Origin: OFTM382 sp964352615
GTDB lineage: Bacteria > Planctomycetota > Phycisphaerae > Phycisphaerales > UBA1924
Direction of reading: 5' to 3'
Length of the DNA: 64,000 nt
NCBI GenBank assembly: GCA_964352615.1
Contig: CAYGSG010000002.1
Coordinates: 66,026-130,025, forward strand
Shown here: positions 52,047 through 61,228 of the stretch, one piece after another
How the letters are laid out: every line of letters begins with the position of its first letter
Numbering within the stretch: position 1 is the stretch's first letter
Notes under the pieces: generated by a model
Told to the model about the DNA's origin: nothing
Database searches by the model: none
Seen by the model: only the letters and a program-made list of their open reading frames with translations
Translations under genes and position numbers: made by a program

Positions 52047-54419
52047 TTACGGGCAGGGACCGATCAAGCCGAGCATCGCAAGGAAGTCGCCGAAGCTGAC
52101 CATGCCATCGCTGCCGAGCGTACCGAAGTCGTCGGCGATGTCGCCCGTGCAACCAGGCGTGCCGCCGGGACACGGTCCGATCAGGCCGAGCATTGCGAGG
52201 AAGTCGCCGAAGCTGACCATGCCATCGCTGCCGAGCGTACCGAAGTCATCGGCGATGTCGCCCGTGCAAGCGCCCGGATTCGTGCAATCAACCGCTGTCA
52301 CGGCGATGTTGTCGATGCCTGCTTCCACGACATTCTGGGTGCCGAGGTCGCTCGCCGAGATGCGGAGACGAACGGCTGACGACGCAGCGAAGTCGGTGCC
52401 CTCGACGAGCTCGTCAGCTCGCCACCCGCTGAACGCGGTGGTGTAGGCGCGGGCCGTGGCGTAGCTGGCGCCGTCGTTGCTTGAAACCTCGATGGTCAGT
52501 GCATCGCCGCCTTGCAGAGCGCCGTTGGCGACATCGTTGAGCCAGTACGAGTAGCTGATCGTTGAGCCAGCCCCAGCCTCGAAAGAATCGCTGGTGATGG
52601 TCGTGGTGCCGTTGTCCACGTCGGAGTTATCGACACCGGCCACGATGCCGGTGAGCCACGCCTGCTGGCCTGCGTCTACCGAGTCAACATCGGGGTCGCC
52701 CCGGCCAAAGCCCTGCGGGAGGCCTCGGGCCCAGCCACCGGCAGTGCCCGCTGTGATGCCGCTTACGACCCAGCCTGTATTGGTCTCGGAAGTATCGGTA
52801 AAGGACACGACGGCCGAACCGACCACGGCACCGAACGCGCCAGTGTCGGGGAAGTTCACCGTGCCCAGTGTGGTCAGTTCCACGCTCAGGAAGAACTCCG
52901 GATCGCCGCCGCAGTCAAGCGCGGGCAGCGTAGCCCGCCAGATATCGCCACCCTGGTCGGTCATGGCAGCGGTCATCGGGGACCCGCCGTCTTCTTGGTA
53001 ATGCAGGGTGGGAACCCCGATCATGGTGTCGTTGTCGATCTCGATCCGCACATCGAAGCTGGTGGCGCTAGCGGGAACAAGCTCTTCTGGGATACCCGCG
53101 AGCGGCGTGAACGTGATGTCGATCGGATTGGCCGCAGCGACCATGGCCAGAAACAGGTTTACGCGACCGTGACCAAATGTGTCGTCCTCGCCGGGAACGC
53201 CGATGTCGTCGCAGGTATCGAACAGGATCTGCTCCACATCGTTGATATCGAGCGTTGGGTTGGACGCGGCAATCATCGCCGCGACGCCCGCCGCGATAGG
53301 AGCGGAGAAGCTGGTGCCGCTGCCCGTGCCCTGGCCGCCGCCGTTTTGCGTGGAACGCACGCTGTCGCCCGGCGCTGTGAGATCAACGCCGCGCCCAAAC
53401 GCGCTGAAGCTCGCCTTGTTGTCCGAAGGCGTGCTCGCTCCGACGACGACCACGTCGGCGTGATCAAAACCGCTGAGATTGCGGTCGTCGTTGCCCGCGG
53501 ACCGGAACGAGAGGCAGCCTCTTGCCTTGCAGTACGCGCCTGTGGTCTGGACGTTGGAGCCATCAACACCCGAGAAGGATGTGTTAACGATGGTGGCCCC
53601 GTTGTCTGCCGCCCAGCGGGCGCCCTGATCGAGATCGGCCGAGGAAGCGGAGCCGCCGTTGCCGGGAGGCGTCGCGCGGATCGGCATCACGCTGAAGTTC
53701 CAGCCCATGCCGACGACCTGCGTGCCGTTATTGCCGGTGGCCGCAGCGCAGCCCGCAACGAACGTCCCGTGTCCTCGCTCGTCCTGCACGTTGCCGCCGC
53801 TGACCTGCGCCAGGTCCTGCTGCGAATTGAAGCCTGAAATCCACCGAGGGGCCAGGTCCGGGTGATCAAGGTCGGCCCCGGTGTCAACGATCGCAATGAT
53901 CATTTCTGAATCACCCGTGAAGATGTCCCAGGCTCTGGCCGACTCGACGTTGGTGTGCTGCCATGAGTCACCAAAGTTCGGATCGTTCGGCACCGTATCC
54001 GTCGTGTAGCACATCCAGTTGGGCGTCACGTACTCGTAGTCGCCCGTGGCCATAAGCAGCAACGCGTAGGTGTTCTCGTTATAGCCAGCGGGCACCTGTA
54101 CGATGTACTCGTCGACCTCGCCGAAGTGCTCGATGACTTGATCGAGGATGCGCGCCCGCGCAGGGTCAGCCGCTTCCGAGGCGGCGGCCTTCTGTCCAGC
54201 CACAGGTACCCACGAGCGCGCGGGCGAGGCGTCGGGCCTCGGGTTGGTCGCCGCGTACAGGTCTTGCCTTGGGCGGACGATCATCTGGCCCGTGAACTCG
54301 ACCACGCCAGGTGTCTCGACGAAGAGCAGTTGCTCGTCGGCGTGAGCCGCAGAGACAATGGCCGGCTGGCTGAGCCCTGCGAGCAAAGCCAGGGCGAGCG
54401 CCCTAGTGCGAATAGACAT
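52047..54419 (-). CDS. Secreted subtilisin-like (S8) protease with dockerin-like tandem tail
   Basis: 790 residues, ribosome site AGGAGA. Signal peptide RALALALLAGLSQPAIVSAAHA, a propeptide to ~130, then the S8 domain: Asp in IVDTGADLDHPDL, His in ERGHGTFVAGCAA, Asn in NTSFSG, Ser in GTSFSAPIAAGVAAMIAA. From ~440 a beta-sandwich module begins (ITFTPLAGIPEELVPASATSFDV) and a carbohydrate- or MAM-like module (SDSFEAGAGSTISYSYWLNDV) follows. The end is two identical Cys-bracketed units, CTGDIADDFGTLGSDG then MVSFGDFLAMLGLIGPCP. The modules after the protease match the next gene's. Confidence 0.9.
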   Translation of the reverse strand: MSIRTRALALALLAGLSQPAIVSAAHADEQLLFVETPGVVEFTGQMIVRPRQDLYAATNPRPDASPARSWVPVAGQKAAASEAADPARARILDQVIEHFGEVDEYIVQVPAGYNENTYALLLMATGDYEYVTPNWMCYTTDTVPNDPNFGDSWQHTNVESARAWDIFTGDSEMIIAIVDTGADLDHPDLAPRWISGFNSQQDLAQVSGGNVQDERGHGTFVAGCAAATGNNGTQVVGMGWNFSVMPIRATPPGNGGSASSADLDQGARWAADNGATIVNTSFSGVDGSNVQTTGAYCKARGCLSFRSAGNDDRNLSGFDHADVVVVGASTPSDNKASFSAFGRGVDLTAPGDSVRSTQNGGGQGTGSGTSFSAPIAAGVAAMIAASNPTLDINDVEQILFDTCDDIGVPGEDDTFGHGRVNLFLAMVAAANPIDITFTPLAGIPEELVPASATSFDVRIEIDNDTMIGVPTLHYQEDGGSPMTAAMTDQGGDIWRATLPALDCGGDPEFFLSVELTTLGTVNFPDTGAFGAVVGSAVVSFTDTSETNTGWVVSGITAGTAGGWARGLPQGFGRGDPDVDSVDAGQQAWLTGIVAGVDNSDVDNGTTTITSDSFEAGAGSTISYSYWLNDVANGALQGGDALTIEVSSNDGASYATARAYTTAFSGWRADELVEGTDFAASSAVRLRISASDLGTQNVVEAGIDNIAVTAVDCTNPGACTGDIADDFGTLGSDGMVSFGDFLAMLGLIGPCPGGTPGCTGDIADDFGTLGSDGMVSFGDFLAMLGLIGPCP
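52061..52273 (-). repeat. Tandem 117-bp repeat coding the dockerin-like tail units
   Basis: Two copies with a period of 117 bp (39 residues) encode identical 34-residue Cys-to-Cys units joined by GGTPG. The DNA copies differ at only a few third-position sites, all synonymous over the shared unit. The next gene carries the same unit with NGG in place of GSD. Confidence 0.9.
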
Positions 54420-54574
54420 TCTTTCTCCTTGGTCCTTTAAGGTCCGATACCAACGAACACAGCCTCGGAGCAGCTAGAACCGCCGCATCGAGAGCTCACT
54501 GTCCATTCGGCGATCCCATCTCGCAAGTTCCACCAATCTCCCGGACGGCACCCTGACCCGCGAATTGAATACCC

Positions 54575-54614
54575 TAATAAAATACAAAAACACCCCGGCC
54601 AGTGATGACCGGGG
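54575..54614 (-). terminator. Rho-independent terminator of the metzincin gene
   Basis: CCCCGGCC and GGCCGGGG-type arms at 54593-54614 (one G-U pair, six-base loop) are followed on the minus strand by TGTTTTTGTATTTTATT. It is 36 nt past the stop at 54650 and upstream of the subtilisin gene, so the two peptidase genes are separate transcripts. Confidence 0.85.
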
Positions 54615-54649
54615 CGTCGAAATGATGCACTCAGACGAAGAAATTCGGC

Positions 54650-57351
54650 TTACGGACAGGGTCCAATCAGGCCGAGCAGCGCGAGGAAGTCGCCGAAGCT
54701 GACCATGCCGTCTCCGCCGTTCAGCGTGCCGAAGTCGTCGGCGATGTCGCCCGTGCAAGAACNNNNNNNNNNNNNNNNNNNNNNNNNNNNNNNNNNNNNN
54801 NNNNNNNNNNNNNNNNNNNNNNNNNNNNNNNNNNNNNNNNNNNNNNNNNNNNNNNNNNNNNNCCGTCTCCGCCGTTCAGCGTGCCGAAGTCGTCGGCGAT
54901 GTCGCCCGTGCAAGAACCGGCGTCCTCGCAGGAGAGCGAGGTCACGACAATCGCGTCCACGCCGCATTCGAGCACATCGCCCGGATCGGCGTCGGTCGCC
55001 ACGAACCGGAAGCGGAACGTGCTGGTGTTGCCGAATTCAGAACCGATATCGACCGACTCGTTGCGCCAAGTACCGGCGGTGGTGAAGTCGCGTGCGACCG
55101 TCCAGGTCGCGCCGCCGTTGAGCGAGACTTCGAACGTGAAGCCATCCTCAGGTCCAATGGTGTTGACCGTGTCCTGCATCCAGTATGCGAACGAGACGGT
55201 GCCGCCGGTTGCGAAGTCGTAGACCGGGCTGGTCAGGATCGTCGAACCGCCATCAACGTCGGAGTTGTCGGTGGTCGTGGACTGACCGGTCAGGTACGCC
55301 TCGTTGGTACCGTCGGCATCGGTCGCGGGATCGTCACGGCCGTTGTTCTGCGGCGTTCCATTGGTCCAGCGGCCGGCCTCCTGGGTCGTGATGTTGCCAC
55401 CGATGGTGAAGGCGATACTGCCCGCGCCCGAGTCGGTCTCGCTCACACCGGTACCGATGACCGCACTGAAGAAGCCGGAAGTTGGCAGCGTTTGCACACC
55501 AGCGAGATCGCCTGTAACCGAGACGAAGAACTCGGGATCGTCACCGCACAGCTGCGCGGGGATGGTGGCGCTGAACGAGCCACCGCCGTTGTCAGCCATT
55601 GCGAACCCTGTGAACGAGCCAGCACCGCTGGGACGAACGTTGAGCGTCGGTCCGCTGGTGATGGTGTCGTCGTTAATGATAATCTGGATATCGAAGTCGG
55701 CGGTGTCGCCGGAATCGAAGATGGTGGGAACCGCTCCTGCGAGCGACAGATTCAACGGGAGTTGCTGGGGCGGCAGGATGTCGATATCCAAGGCGTAGGC
55801 TTGGATCGCGTTCTGGCCGGTGTTATCGACCTCGACGTAATACGTGCCAGGTGCAGCGTTGGTCAGCGCGGTCTCGATACCGCCCGTGCCGGTGTCGTTG
55901 GCCTGTGCCAGCACACCCCCACCGCTGTTGTAGATGGTCACACGCAAGTTGCCCAGCGACTGCGGGCTGAAGTTCGTGCCTGTGTTGCACTGCTGGGTCT
56001 GCGGACCTTCAAGGTAAGTGAAACCGACGGGGCTGGCGACAGCCTGGATGGCGCCGTTGCCAGTGACCTGGATGCGGTAGAAATCGCTATCGGTGTTGTC
56101 GTCAACGGACATGAAGTCGGTGCGTGCTGCGTTGCTCGCCCCGCTGCCGCCGACGTTGAGGGATCCACCAACACCGACCGACCCGAGGTCCGATGCCGCG
56201 CCGATGGAGTCGTTGGGCTCCATCGGGTCGCCGTAGTGGCGCTGGGCGTTCAGCACGTCGTCCATCTGCGGGCCGTCAAACCCGGTGTTGATGAACGGGT
56301 TCATGAGGATGCTGCCGAGCGGGCAGACGTGGAGTTGGCCCATGCCGTGGCCGTGCTCGTGCAGAAGAATGTTGCGAAGACGGATCGAGCTGCCGCCGGT
56401 GTTGGCGTAGAAATTGTCCGCCGTGTCGATGACCATGTCACCGTTCTGCGGGAAGAAGTTGTACGCGAGAATGCCTGAATTGCCGTCGATCGTCTTGCCA
56501 GCCATGCGGAGGTCACCACGCACGCCTGACACGCCCGCCGAGTTGAACAGCGTGACGTTGTCGTCGTTGGGCTCGAGGATGTAGGTAGCGCCGCAGAGTT
56601 CGCCCCAACGTGCAAAGATCTGGTCGTACAACGCACGCCAAGTGGCGCGGCTGCCGTAGATGCCGTCGAGGAAGGCGTTCAGCGAGTTGGGACCGCTTCC
56701 CTCGCCGACGCCATCGGGAACGGTGACCCCGTCGTTCGGGAATGAGTACGTCAGAATCGTCGGGTCGCCCTGGGCAGCTCCGCCGGGATTCAGCGCCGTG
56801 CCCTGCCAACGGTTGGTCTGCTGGAACGCGATCTGCAAATGCCCGAACATGGCCGCTTCAAAGGCGTCGATCACAGCCGGGTCGGTTCCCGGCGCAAAGC
56901 ACGGTGAGACAGGGATGGTGTGCGTCTTGACGGTGTCGACAAAGCCGGCAAGCATCCGCTGGTGCACGGGCGCAAAGCTCTCGAACGCTTCGCGAGTCGT
57001 GACTTCCTGGACCTTATTCCAAGCGGCCTCGAGTTCGGTCTCGCTCAATGGCACGTGCCGCGCCACGAGGTCGGCCGGCGCATCGTCCGACAGCGTCGGC
57101 ACGGTCTCGCCCATCGCTTCGAGCTTGCTTGCGATGATCGCGCGGTGCGACTCGGGCAGCGAGAAAAACGTCTGCGTCTCGATCAGCTTGAACGCGCGCT
57201 GCTGAGCCTTGAGTTGGGCATCGAGCTGCGCGTCAGTGGCGTGGCATTCGGCCGAGCCGACCTCGCAGATCGGGTCCAACTCGGGGCCAGCGGTCAGGGG
57301 AGCCGCCAGGCCGCAGGCCATCAGTAGGGTCATTGCATTCCGCTTGGTCAT
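54650..57351 (-). CDS. Secreted metzincin-type metallopeptidase with dockerin-like tail, interrupted by an assembly gap
   Basis: About 865 residues are visible before the gap, from ATG 57351 with AGAGGTGAT site. Signal peptide MTKRNAMTLLMACGLAAPLTAG. The zinc site is LLHEHGHGMGQLHVCP (HExxHxxGxxH) with a Met-turn candidate GSILMNPF. Then a PPC-like/cadherin-like region, and a C-terminal half homologous to that of the subtilisin-like protein: DSGDTADFDIQIIINDDTI, CGDDPEFFVSVTGDL, GGTVSFAYWMQDT. It ends CTGDIADDFGTLNGG, then DGMVSFGDFLALLGLIGPCP. The 100-N gap lies in the tail, so the number of tail units is unknown and the frame across it cannot be trusted. Confidence 0.85.
54763..54862. other. 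Assembly gap of 100 N inside a repeated tail
   Basis: Exactly 100 unknown bases, the usual scaffold placeholder. The 55 bases to its left (54708-54762) and the first 55 to its right (54863-54917) are identical. That is what contigs sharing one 55-mer node of a de Bruijn graph would show. Confidence 0.97.
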
Positions 57352-57643
57352 CGAATCACCTCTTGAATGTGTGTATCGCAACGGGCGAGACAGTCGCCAC
57401 CGGCACCACGAGGGCCGGTCTCTACTCGCGTCGACCATGACATACCCGATGCTGAGCCCGAAAGGGCCCCTCTGGAATGCCTATACATGCGGCTGATTCG
57501 GCCCGCTGGTTCCGCCGTAAACGCAGACTGGCCGTACCTCGCCCACGTTCGAGCCGCGCAAACGATCAACCCGTCGCTTTCACCAGCAACGAACCAACGA
57601 CCTTGAGTTCTCGGACGCGCTGGCACCGAGTGGATTCACTTGC

Positions 57644-58681
57644 TCAGAGCTGTTGGAGGAACCGCACATCGTTATCGAACAGCAGCCGGATATCCGGAAT
57701 GCCGTACTTGCCCATCGCAAGCCGTTCGATGCCCATGCCCCACGCGAAGCCCGTCCACTCCTCGGGGTCGAGCCCGCAGGCTTCGAGCACCGCTGGATCG
57801 ACCATGCCGCAACCGCCCAGTTCGACCCACTTGGCCGGTTCGTCAGGTCGCAGTTTGATCTTCATATCGAACTCGGCGGACGGTTCCGTGAACGGGAAGA
57901 AGCTCGGCCGAAGCCTGACCTCGGCTTGCTCGCCGAAGTACGCACGCGCGAACTGAAGCAACGTCGTCTTCAGATCGACCATCGAAACACCGCGATCGAT
58001 GTACAGCGCCTCAAGCTGATGGAACATGAACGAATGCGTCGCGTCCACCGTGTCTGGCCGGTAGACCCGGCCCGGGCTGACGATCTTGATCGGCGGCCCG
58101 CTGCCGTCAGCGGTCACCTGCTCCATGATTCTGATCTGCACCGTAGAAGTCTGGCTGCGCAGCATCCGCGGCGTGCCCGTGCTCGCGGGGTCATCCACAT
58201 AGAAGTTGTCGATCGGATCACGGGCCGGGTGCTCGGGCGGGATGTTGAGCTTGACGAAGTTGTGCTCGTCGTCTTCGAGTTCCGGGCCGCGCACCACCTC
58301 GAACCCGAGCCGGCTGCAAACCTCAAGCAGGTCCTCGGTCACCCTCGTGATGATGTGCCTGCGCCCAACAGCACGCGACTCCAACACCCCCGGCTCGGTG
58401 ATGTCCAGCACCTGCCCGCCTGCTGAGGCCGGAGCGCCATCCCCCAAGCTCTGCTTCCTTGCCTCGAACGCTTGCTCGATGGCCTGCTTGGCCTGGTTGG
58501 CCCGCTGACCAAACTCCTTGCGCTGTTCGGGATCGACGTCCTTGATCCAGCCCATCGCGCCTTTGAGCCGGCCCTTGCTGCCCAGATACCCGACCCGGAA
58601 CGCTTCGAGTTCCTCTGGGTTTGTGGCGGCATCAAGCTCAGCGAGAGCCTCGGACTGGAGTGTTTCGAGTTGATCGAGCAT
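57644..58681 (-). CDS. pheS: Phenylalanyl-tRNA synthetase alpha subunit
   Basis: 345 residues from ATG 58681. N-terminal coiled coil (LDQLETLQSEALAELDAATN), GRRHIITRVTEDLLEVCSRLGFEVVRGPELEDDEHNF, motif 2 region LRSQTSTVQIRIMEQ, GRVYRPDTVDATHSFMFHQLEALYID, and motif 3 GFAWGMGIERLAMGKYGIPDIRLLFDNDVRFLQQL. It forms a heterotetramer with PheT. pheT is not adjacent: the next gene on this strand is a secreted peptidase. It follows rplQ after a terminator-like hairpin. Confidence 0.95.
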   Translation of the reverse strand: MLDQLETLQSEALAELDAATNPEELEAFRVGYLGSKGRLKGAMGWIKDVDPEQRKEFGQRANQAKQAIEQAFEARKQSLGDGAPASAGGQVLDITEPGVLESRAVGRRHIITRVTEDLLEVCSRLGFEVVRGPELEDDEHNFVKLNIPPEHPARDPIDNFYVDDPASTGTPRMLRSQTSTVQIRIMEQVTADGSGPPIKIVSPGRVYRPDTVDATHSFMFHQLEALYIDRGVSMVDLKTTLLQFARAYFGEQAEVRLRPSFFPFTEPSAEFDMKIKLRPDEPAKWVELGGCGMVDPAVLEACGLDPEEWTGFAWGMGIERLAMGKYGIPDIRLLFDNDVRFLQQL

Positions 58682-58756
58682 GTCCGCCAACTCTACCCCG
58701 TCGCGTGCAACTCCGGGCGTCTTGCCGGGTCGCGCGCGGCAAAAACCAGCACGCTT

Positions 58757-58790
58757 CAAACAAACAGGGGCGGCCCTAAGACCGCCCCTG
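58757..58790 (-). terminator. Hairpin terminator after rplQ
   Basis: CAGGGGCGG and CCGCCCCTG (58765-58790) form a nine-pair stem with an eight-base loop. On the minus strand TTTGTTTG follows. It is 35 nt beyond the rplQ stop and separates the ribosomal operon from pheS, possibly with read-through. Confidence 0.72.
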
Positions 58791-58824
58791 CGAAATTCGT
58801 TGGCTTGCTATCAAGAACCGAGGA

Positions 58825-59496
58825 CTATTCCGCGTCGCCCCCCGCATCGCTCGCGGGCTCGCTCGCGGCCGGTTTCTCAGCCTTCGCGGTGCCGCCCTTA
58901 CGGAGCTTGGCCGCGTACGCGGTGCGCTTGTCGGCCGTGCGACGGCGAGAGCTGGGCTTGCCGCCGATCTCCGGGCCTTCCTCAGCCCCGACGAACTGCA
59001 ACACGCAAAGCGGCGTTGCATCGCCAAGTCGGCGATACCCGATCTTCACGATCCGGGTGCAGCCGCCCTGGCGGTCCGCGTAACGCGGCGCGATGTTCTC
59101 GAAGACATGGCGCACAAGCCACGGCGCCTTGCGAAGCTTGCCGTAGCGGTTGCGCTCGACCTCGCTCGATTCGGGCACATCGAAGAACGCCGAGGCATCT
59201 TCGCGCATCTGGCCAACGCGGGTCTTCTCTTCTTCGCTGGCATCCTTGGGGAGGTACAGCCAGTCGAACGCCCGGCGGTCGCCGCCGAGCATCGAGATCA
59301 CCTGACGCCGAGAGTGCAGATCGCCCCGCTTGGCCTTGGTGATGATCTTCTCAACGATCGGCTGGACAGCCTTGGCCTTGGGCACGCTCGTGACCACCTG
59401 GCCGTGCTGAAGCACACTCGCGCTGAGGTTGCGGAGCATCGCCTTGCGGTGTGAGGCTGTTCTGCCGAGCTTGAAGCCTGCTTTACGGTGACGCAT
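58825..59496 (-). CDS. rplQ: 50S ribosomal protein L17 with C-terminal extension
   Basis: 223 residues; common L17 is ~120-130. The start MRHRKAGFKLGRTASHRKAMLRNLSASVL is canonical, with VPKAKAVQPIVEKIITKAKRGDLHSRRQV. The conserved end GGCTRIVKIGYRRLGDATPLCVLQFV arrives late because of an insertion at ~80-120 (AFDWLYLPKDASEEEKTRVGQM). A low-complexity tail rich in Ala, Lys, Glu and Ser closes it. It binds near the exit tunnel of the large subunit. It is the last gene of the alpha operon here. Confidence 0.94.
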   Translation of the reverse strand: MRHRKAGFKLGRTASHRKAMLRNLSASVLQHGQVVTSVPKAKAVQPIVEKIITKAKRGDLHSRRQVISMLGGDRRAFDWLYLPKDASEEEKTRVGQMREDASAFFDVPESSEVERNRYGKLRKAPWLVRHVFENIAPRYADRQGGCTRIVKIGYRRLGDATPLCVLQFVGAEEGPEIGGKPSSRRRTADKRTAYAAKLRKGGTAKAEKPAASEPASDAGGDAE

Positions 59497-59541
59497 CGTT
59501 CCAACTCCTGACCGGCGAATCCGGTCTCTATCTTGCTTGAC

Positions 59542-60570
59542 TCAAGCGCCAGAGGCCGGCGCCTTGTATCCCTCGGGAAGCTGCATGCCAAGGTTCAGTC
59601 CCACGTCTTGCAGCTTGCGTTTGATCTCGCGGAGGCTCGTTCGACCGAACGACCTCAGCTTGAGCAATTCCTGATCCGTCATCACGACCAAATCCGCGAC
59701 CCGATCGATACGGGCCGATTCCAAGCAGTTGCCCGCACGCACCGAGAGCTCCAGATCGGAGATCGGCATGGAGAGCTTGCGCAGCAGTTCCTCATCAACG
59801 CCCGCCGCCGCTGCGGCTTCTTCACTGACGCGATGCTGGCCGACATCAAAGAACTGCACGAACGGGTTAAGGTGCTTGCGCAGAATCTTGGCCGCCTCGA
59901 CCAGCCCCATCTCGGGCGTGACCGTGCCGTCGGTCCAAATCTCGAGCGTGAGCTTGTCGAAGTTCGTCCGCTGACCAACGCGGGTGTCTTCCACGTTGTA
60001 CCGCACGCGCTGCACGGGCGAGAAGATCGAATCGACGTAGATCCGCCCGACCTCCTGCTCGTCGGCCTCGGCCATGTGCTCGGCCGCAGGCACGTAGCCG
60101 CGCCCCGCAGCCACCTCGAACTCGATCTCGATGTCCACCTCTTCGGTGAGCGTCGCGATGACCAAATCCTTGTTAACCACGGTGATCGCAGCGTCGGCCT
60201 CAATAAGATCAGCCGTCACCTCGCCCGGGCCGCGCGCGGCCAGACGCATGGTCTTGGGCTCATCCGAGTCCAGCTTTACAACCAGGCTCTTGATGTTCAG
60301 GATGATGTCGGTGACGTCTTCAAGAACGCCGGGGATCGTGGTAAACTCGTGGTCCGCGCCCTTGATCTTCACGCTGCGGACCGCCGCGCCCTCGAGCGAG
60401 CTCAGCAGAATCCGGCGCAGGCTGTTGCCCACGGTCGTACCGAAACCACGCTCGAACGGCTCGACCACAAACCGGCCAAATTCGGCCGAGGTGTGCTTCG
60501 GGTCCGATTCAACCTTGCTCGGGAGTTCCAGGCCGCGCCATCTTACTCGGGTCGCCATAAGTTCATCCAC
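59542..60570 (-). CDS. rpoA: RNA polymerase alpha subunit
   Basis: 342 residues. Alpha-NTD: FVVEPFERGFGTTVGNSLRRILLSSLEGAAV (dimer helix), then ADEQEVGRIYVDSIFSPVQRVRYNVEDTRVGQRTNFDKLTLEIWTDG. Alpha-CTD: DLELSVRAGNCLESARIDRVADLVVMTDQELLKLRSFGRTSLREIKRKLQDVGLNLGM. ATG 60570; a second ATG at codon 5 is possible. It lies between rpsK and rplQ as usual, but rpsD is missing before it. Confidence 0.97.
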   Translation of the reverse strand: MDELMATRVRWRGLELPSKVESDPKHTSAEFGRFVVEPFERGFGTTVGNSLRRILLSSLEGAAVRSVKIKGADHEFTTIPGVLEDVTDIILNIKSLVVKLDSDEPKTMRLAARGPGEVTADLIEADAAITVVNKDLVIATLTEEVDIEIEFEVAAGRGYVPAAEHMAEADEQEVGRIYVDSIFSPVQRVRYNVEDTRVGQRTNFDKLTLEIWTDGTVTPEMGLVEAAKILRKHLNPFVQFFDVGQHRVSEEAAAAAGVDEELLRKLSMPISDLELSVRAGNCLESARIDRVADLVVMTDQELLKLRSFGRTSLREIKRKLQDVGLNLGMQLPEGYKAPASGA

Positions 60571-60686
60571 CGTTTGTCAGCGTTGCTCTCAACACGCGGT
60601 GCGCCGGCTGCGAGTCGCTCACGCCCCCGCTGACTGGGACGGGCTCTCTTTCGCACGACGCAACGAAACTAAATCCAACCAGCCAA

Positions 60687-60710
60687 GTCCCACTCGATGT
60701 CGAGCGGGAC
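60687..60710 (-). other. Hairpin between rpsK and rpoA
   Basis: GTCCC-A-CTCGA and TCGAG-C-GGGAC make ten pairs with one mismatch and a two-base turn. It sits 9 nt past the rpsK stop, where rpsD would normally begin. There is no proper T-run after it on the minus strand. It may be a processing site, an attenuator, or a relic of the missing gene. Confidence 0.5.
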
Positions 60711-60718
60711 GAAGATTC

Positions 60719-61093
60719 CTAAACGCGGCGCTTCTTGCGGGGCCGGCATCCGTTGTGAGGCACCGGTGTGTGGTCCTCGATCGCGAGCACGCGAATGCCG
60801 GTCGAAACCAGCCCGTTGACCGCAGCCTCTCGGCCGCCGCCCGTGCCACGGATGCGGATCTCAACCTCGTTGAGGCCCATCTTGCGAACCTTCTGGCCAA
60901 CCTGCTCACCCGCACGGGTTGCTGCAAACGGCGTGGCCTTGCGGGCGCCCTTGAAGCCGATGGTGCCCGCCGAATCCCACGCGAGGGTCTCGCCGTTCAT
61001 GTCGGTCACGGTGACCATCGTGTTGTTCGAAGTGGCCTTGACGTGCGCGATGCCGCGTCCCACGTTTTTGCGAATCTTTTTCTGCTTTGCCAT
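60719..61093 (-). CDS. rpsK: 30S ribosomal protein S11
   Basis: 124 residues. IAHVKATSNNTMVTVTDMNGETLAWDSAGTIGFKGARKATPFAATRAGEQV is the S11 core, with RGTGGGREAAVNGLVSTGIRVLAIEDHTPVPHNGCRPRKKRRV at the end. It forms the platform of the small subunit. Gene order rpsM-rpsK-rpoA is conserved. The 135 nt to rpsM hold no gene. Confidence 0.97.
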   Translation of the reverse strand: MAKQKKIRKNVGRGIAHVKATSNNTMVTVTDMNGETLAWDSAGTIGFKGARKATPFAATRAGEQVGQKVRKMGLNEVEIRIRGTGGGREAAVNGLVSTGIRVLAIEDHTPVPHNGCRPRKKRRV

Positions 61094-61228
61094 CTGTCTT
61101 TACGCTCCTCTCGGCACCGCTCTCCCGCTGGCCTATCGAGCCCGGGCGGGTGCCTGGCGTGTTGTCGATCACATGAAACCAAGGCCAATGGACGGGGACA
61201 TAAGCCCCGGACCGGAGGACCGGGCTGA

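Noticed and set aside
54763..54862. N run as a biologically unusual region
   Set aside because: Length of exactly 100 and identical 55-mer flanks mark it as an assembly placeholder.
61094..61228. GC-rich inverted repeat between rpsM and rpsK as a terminator
   Set aside because: The stem needs a bulge, has no T-run, and would cut a conserved ribosomal operon.
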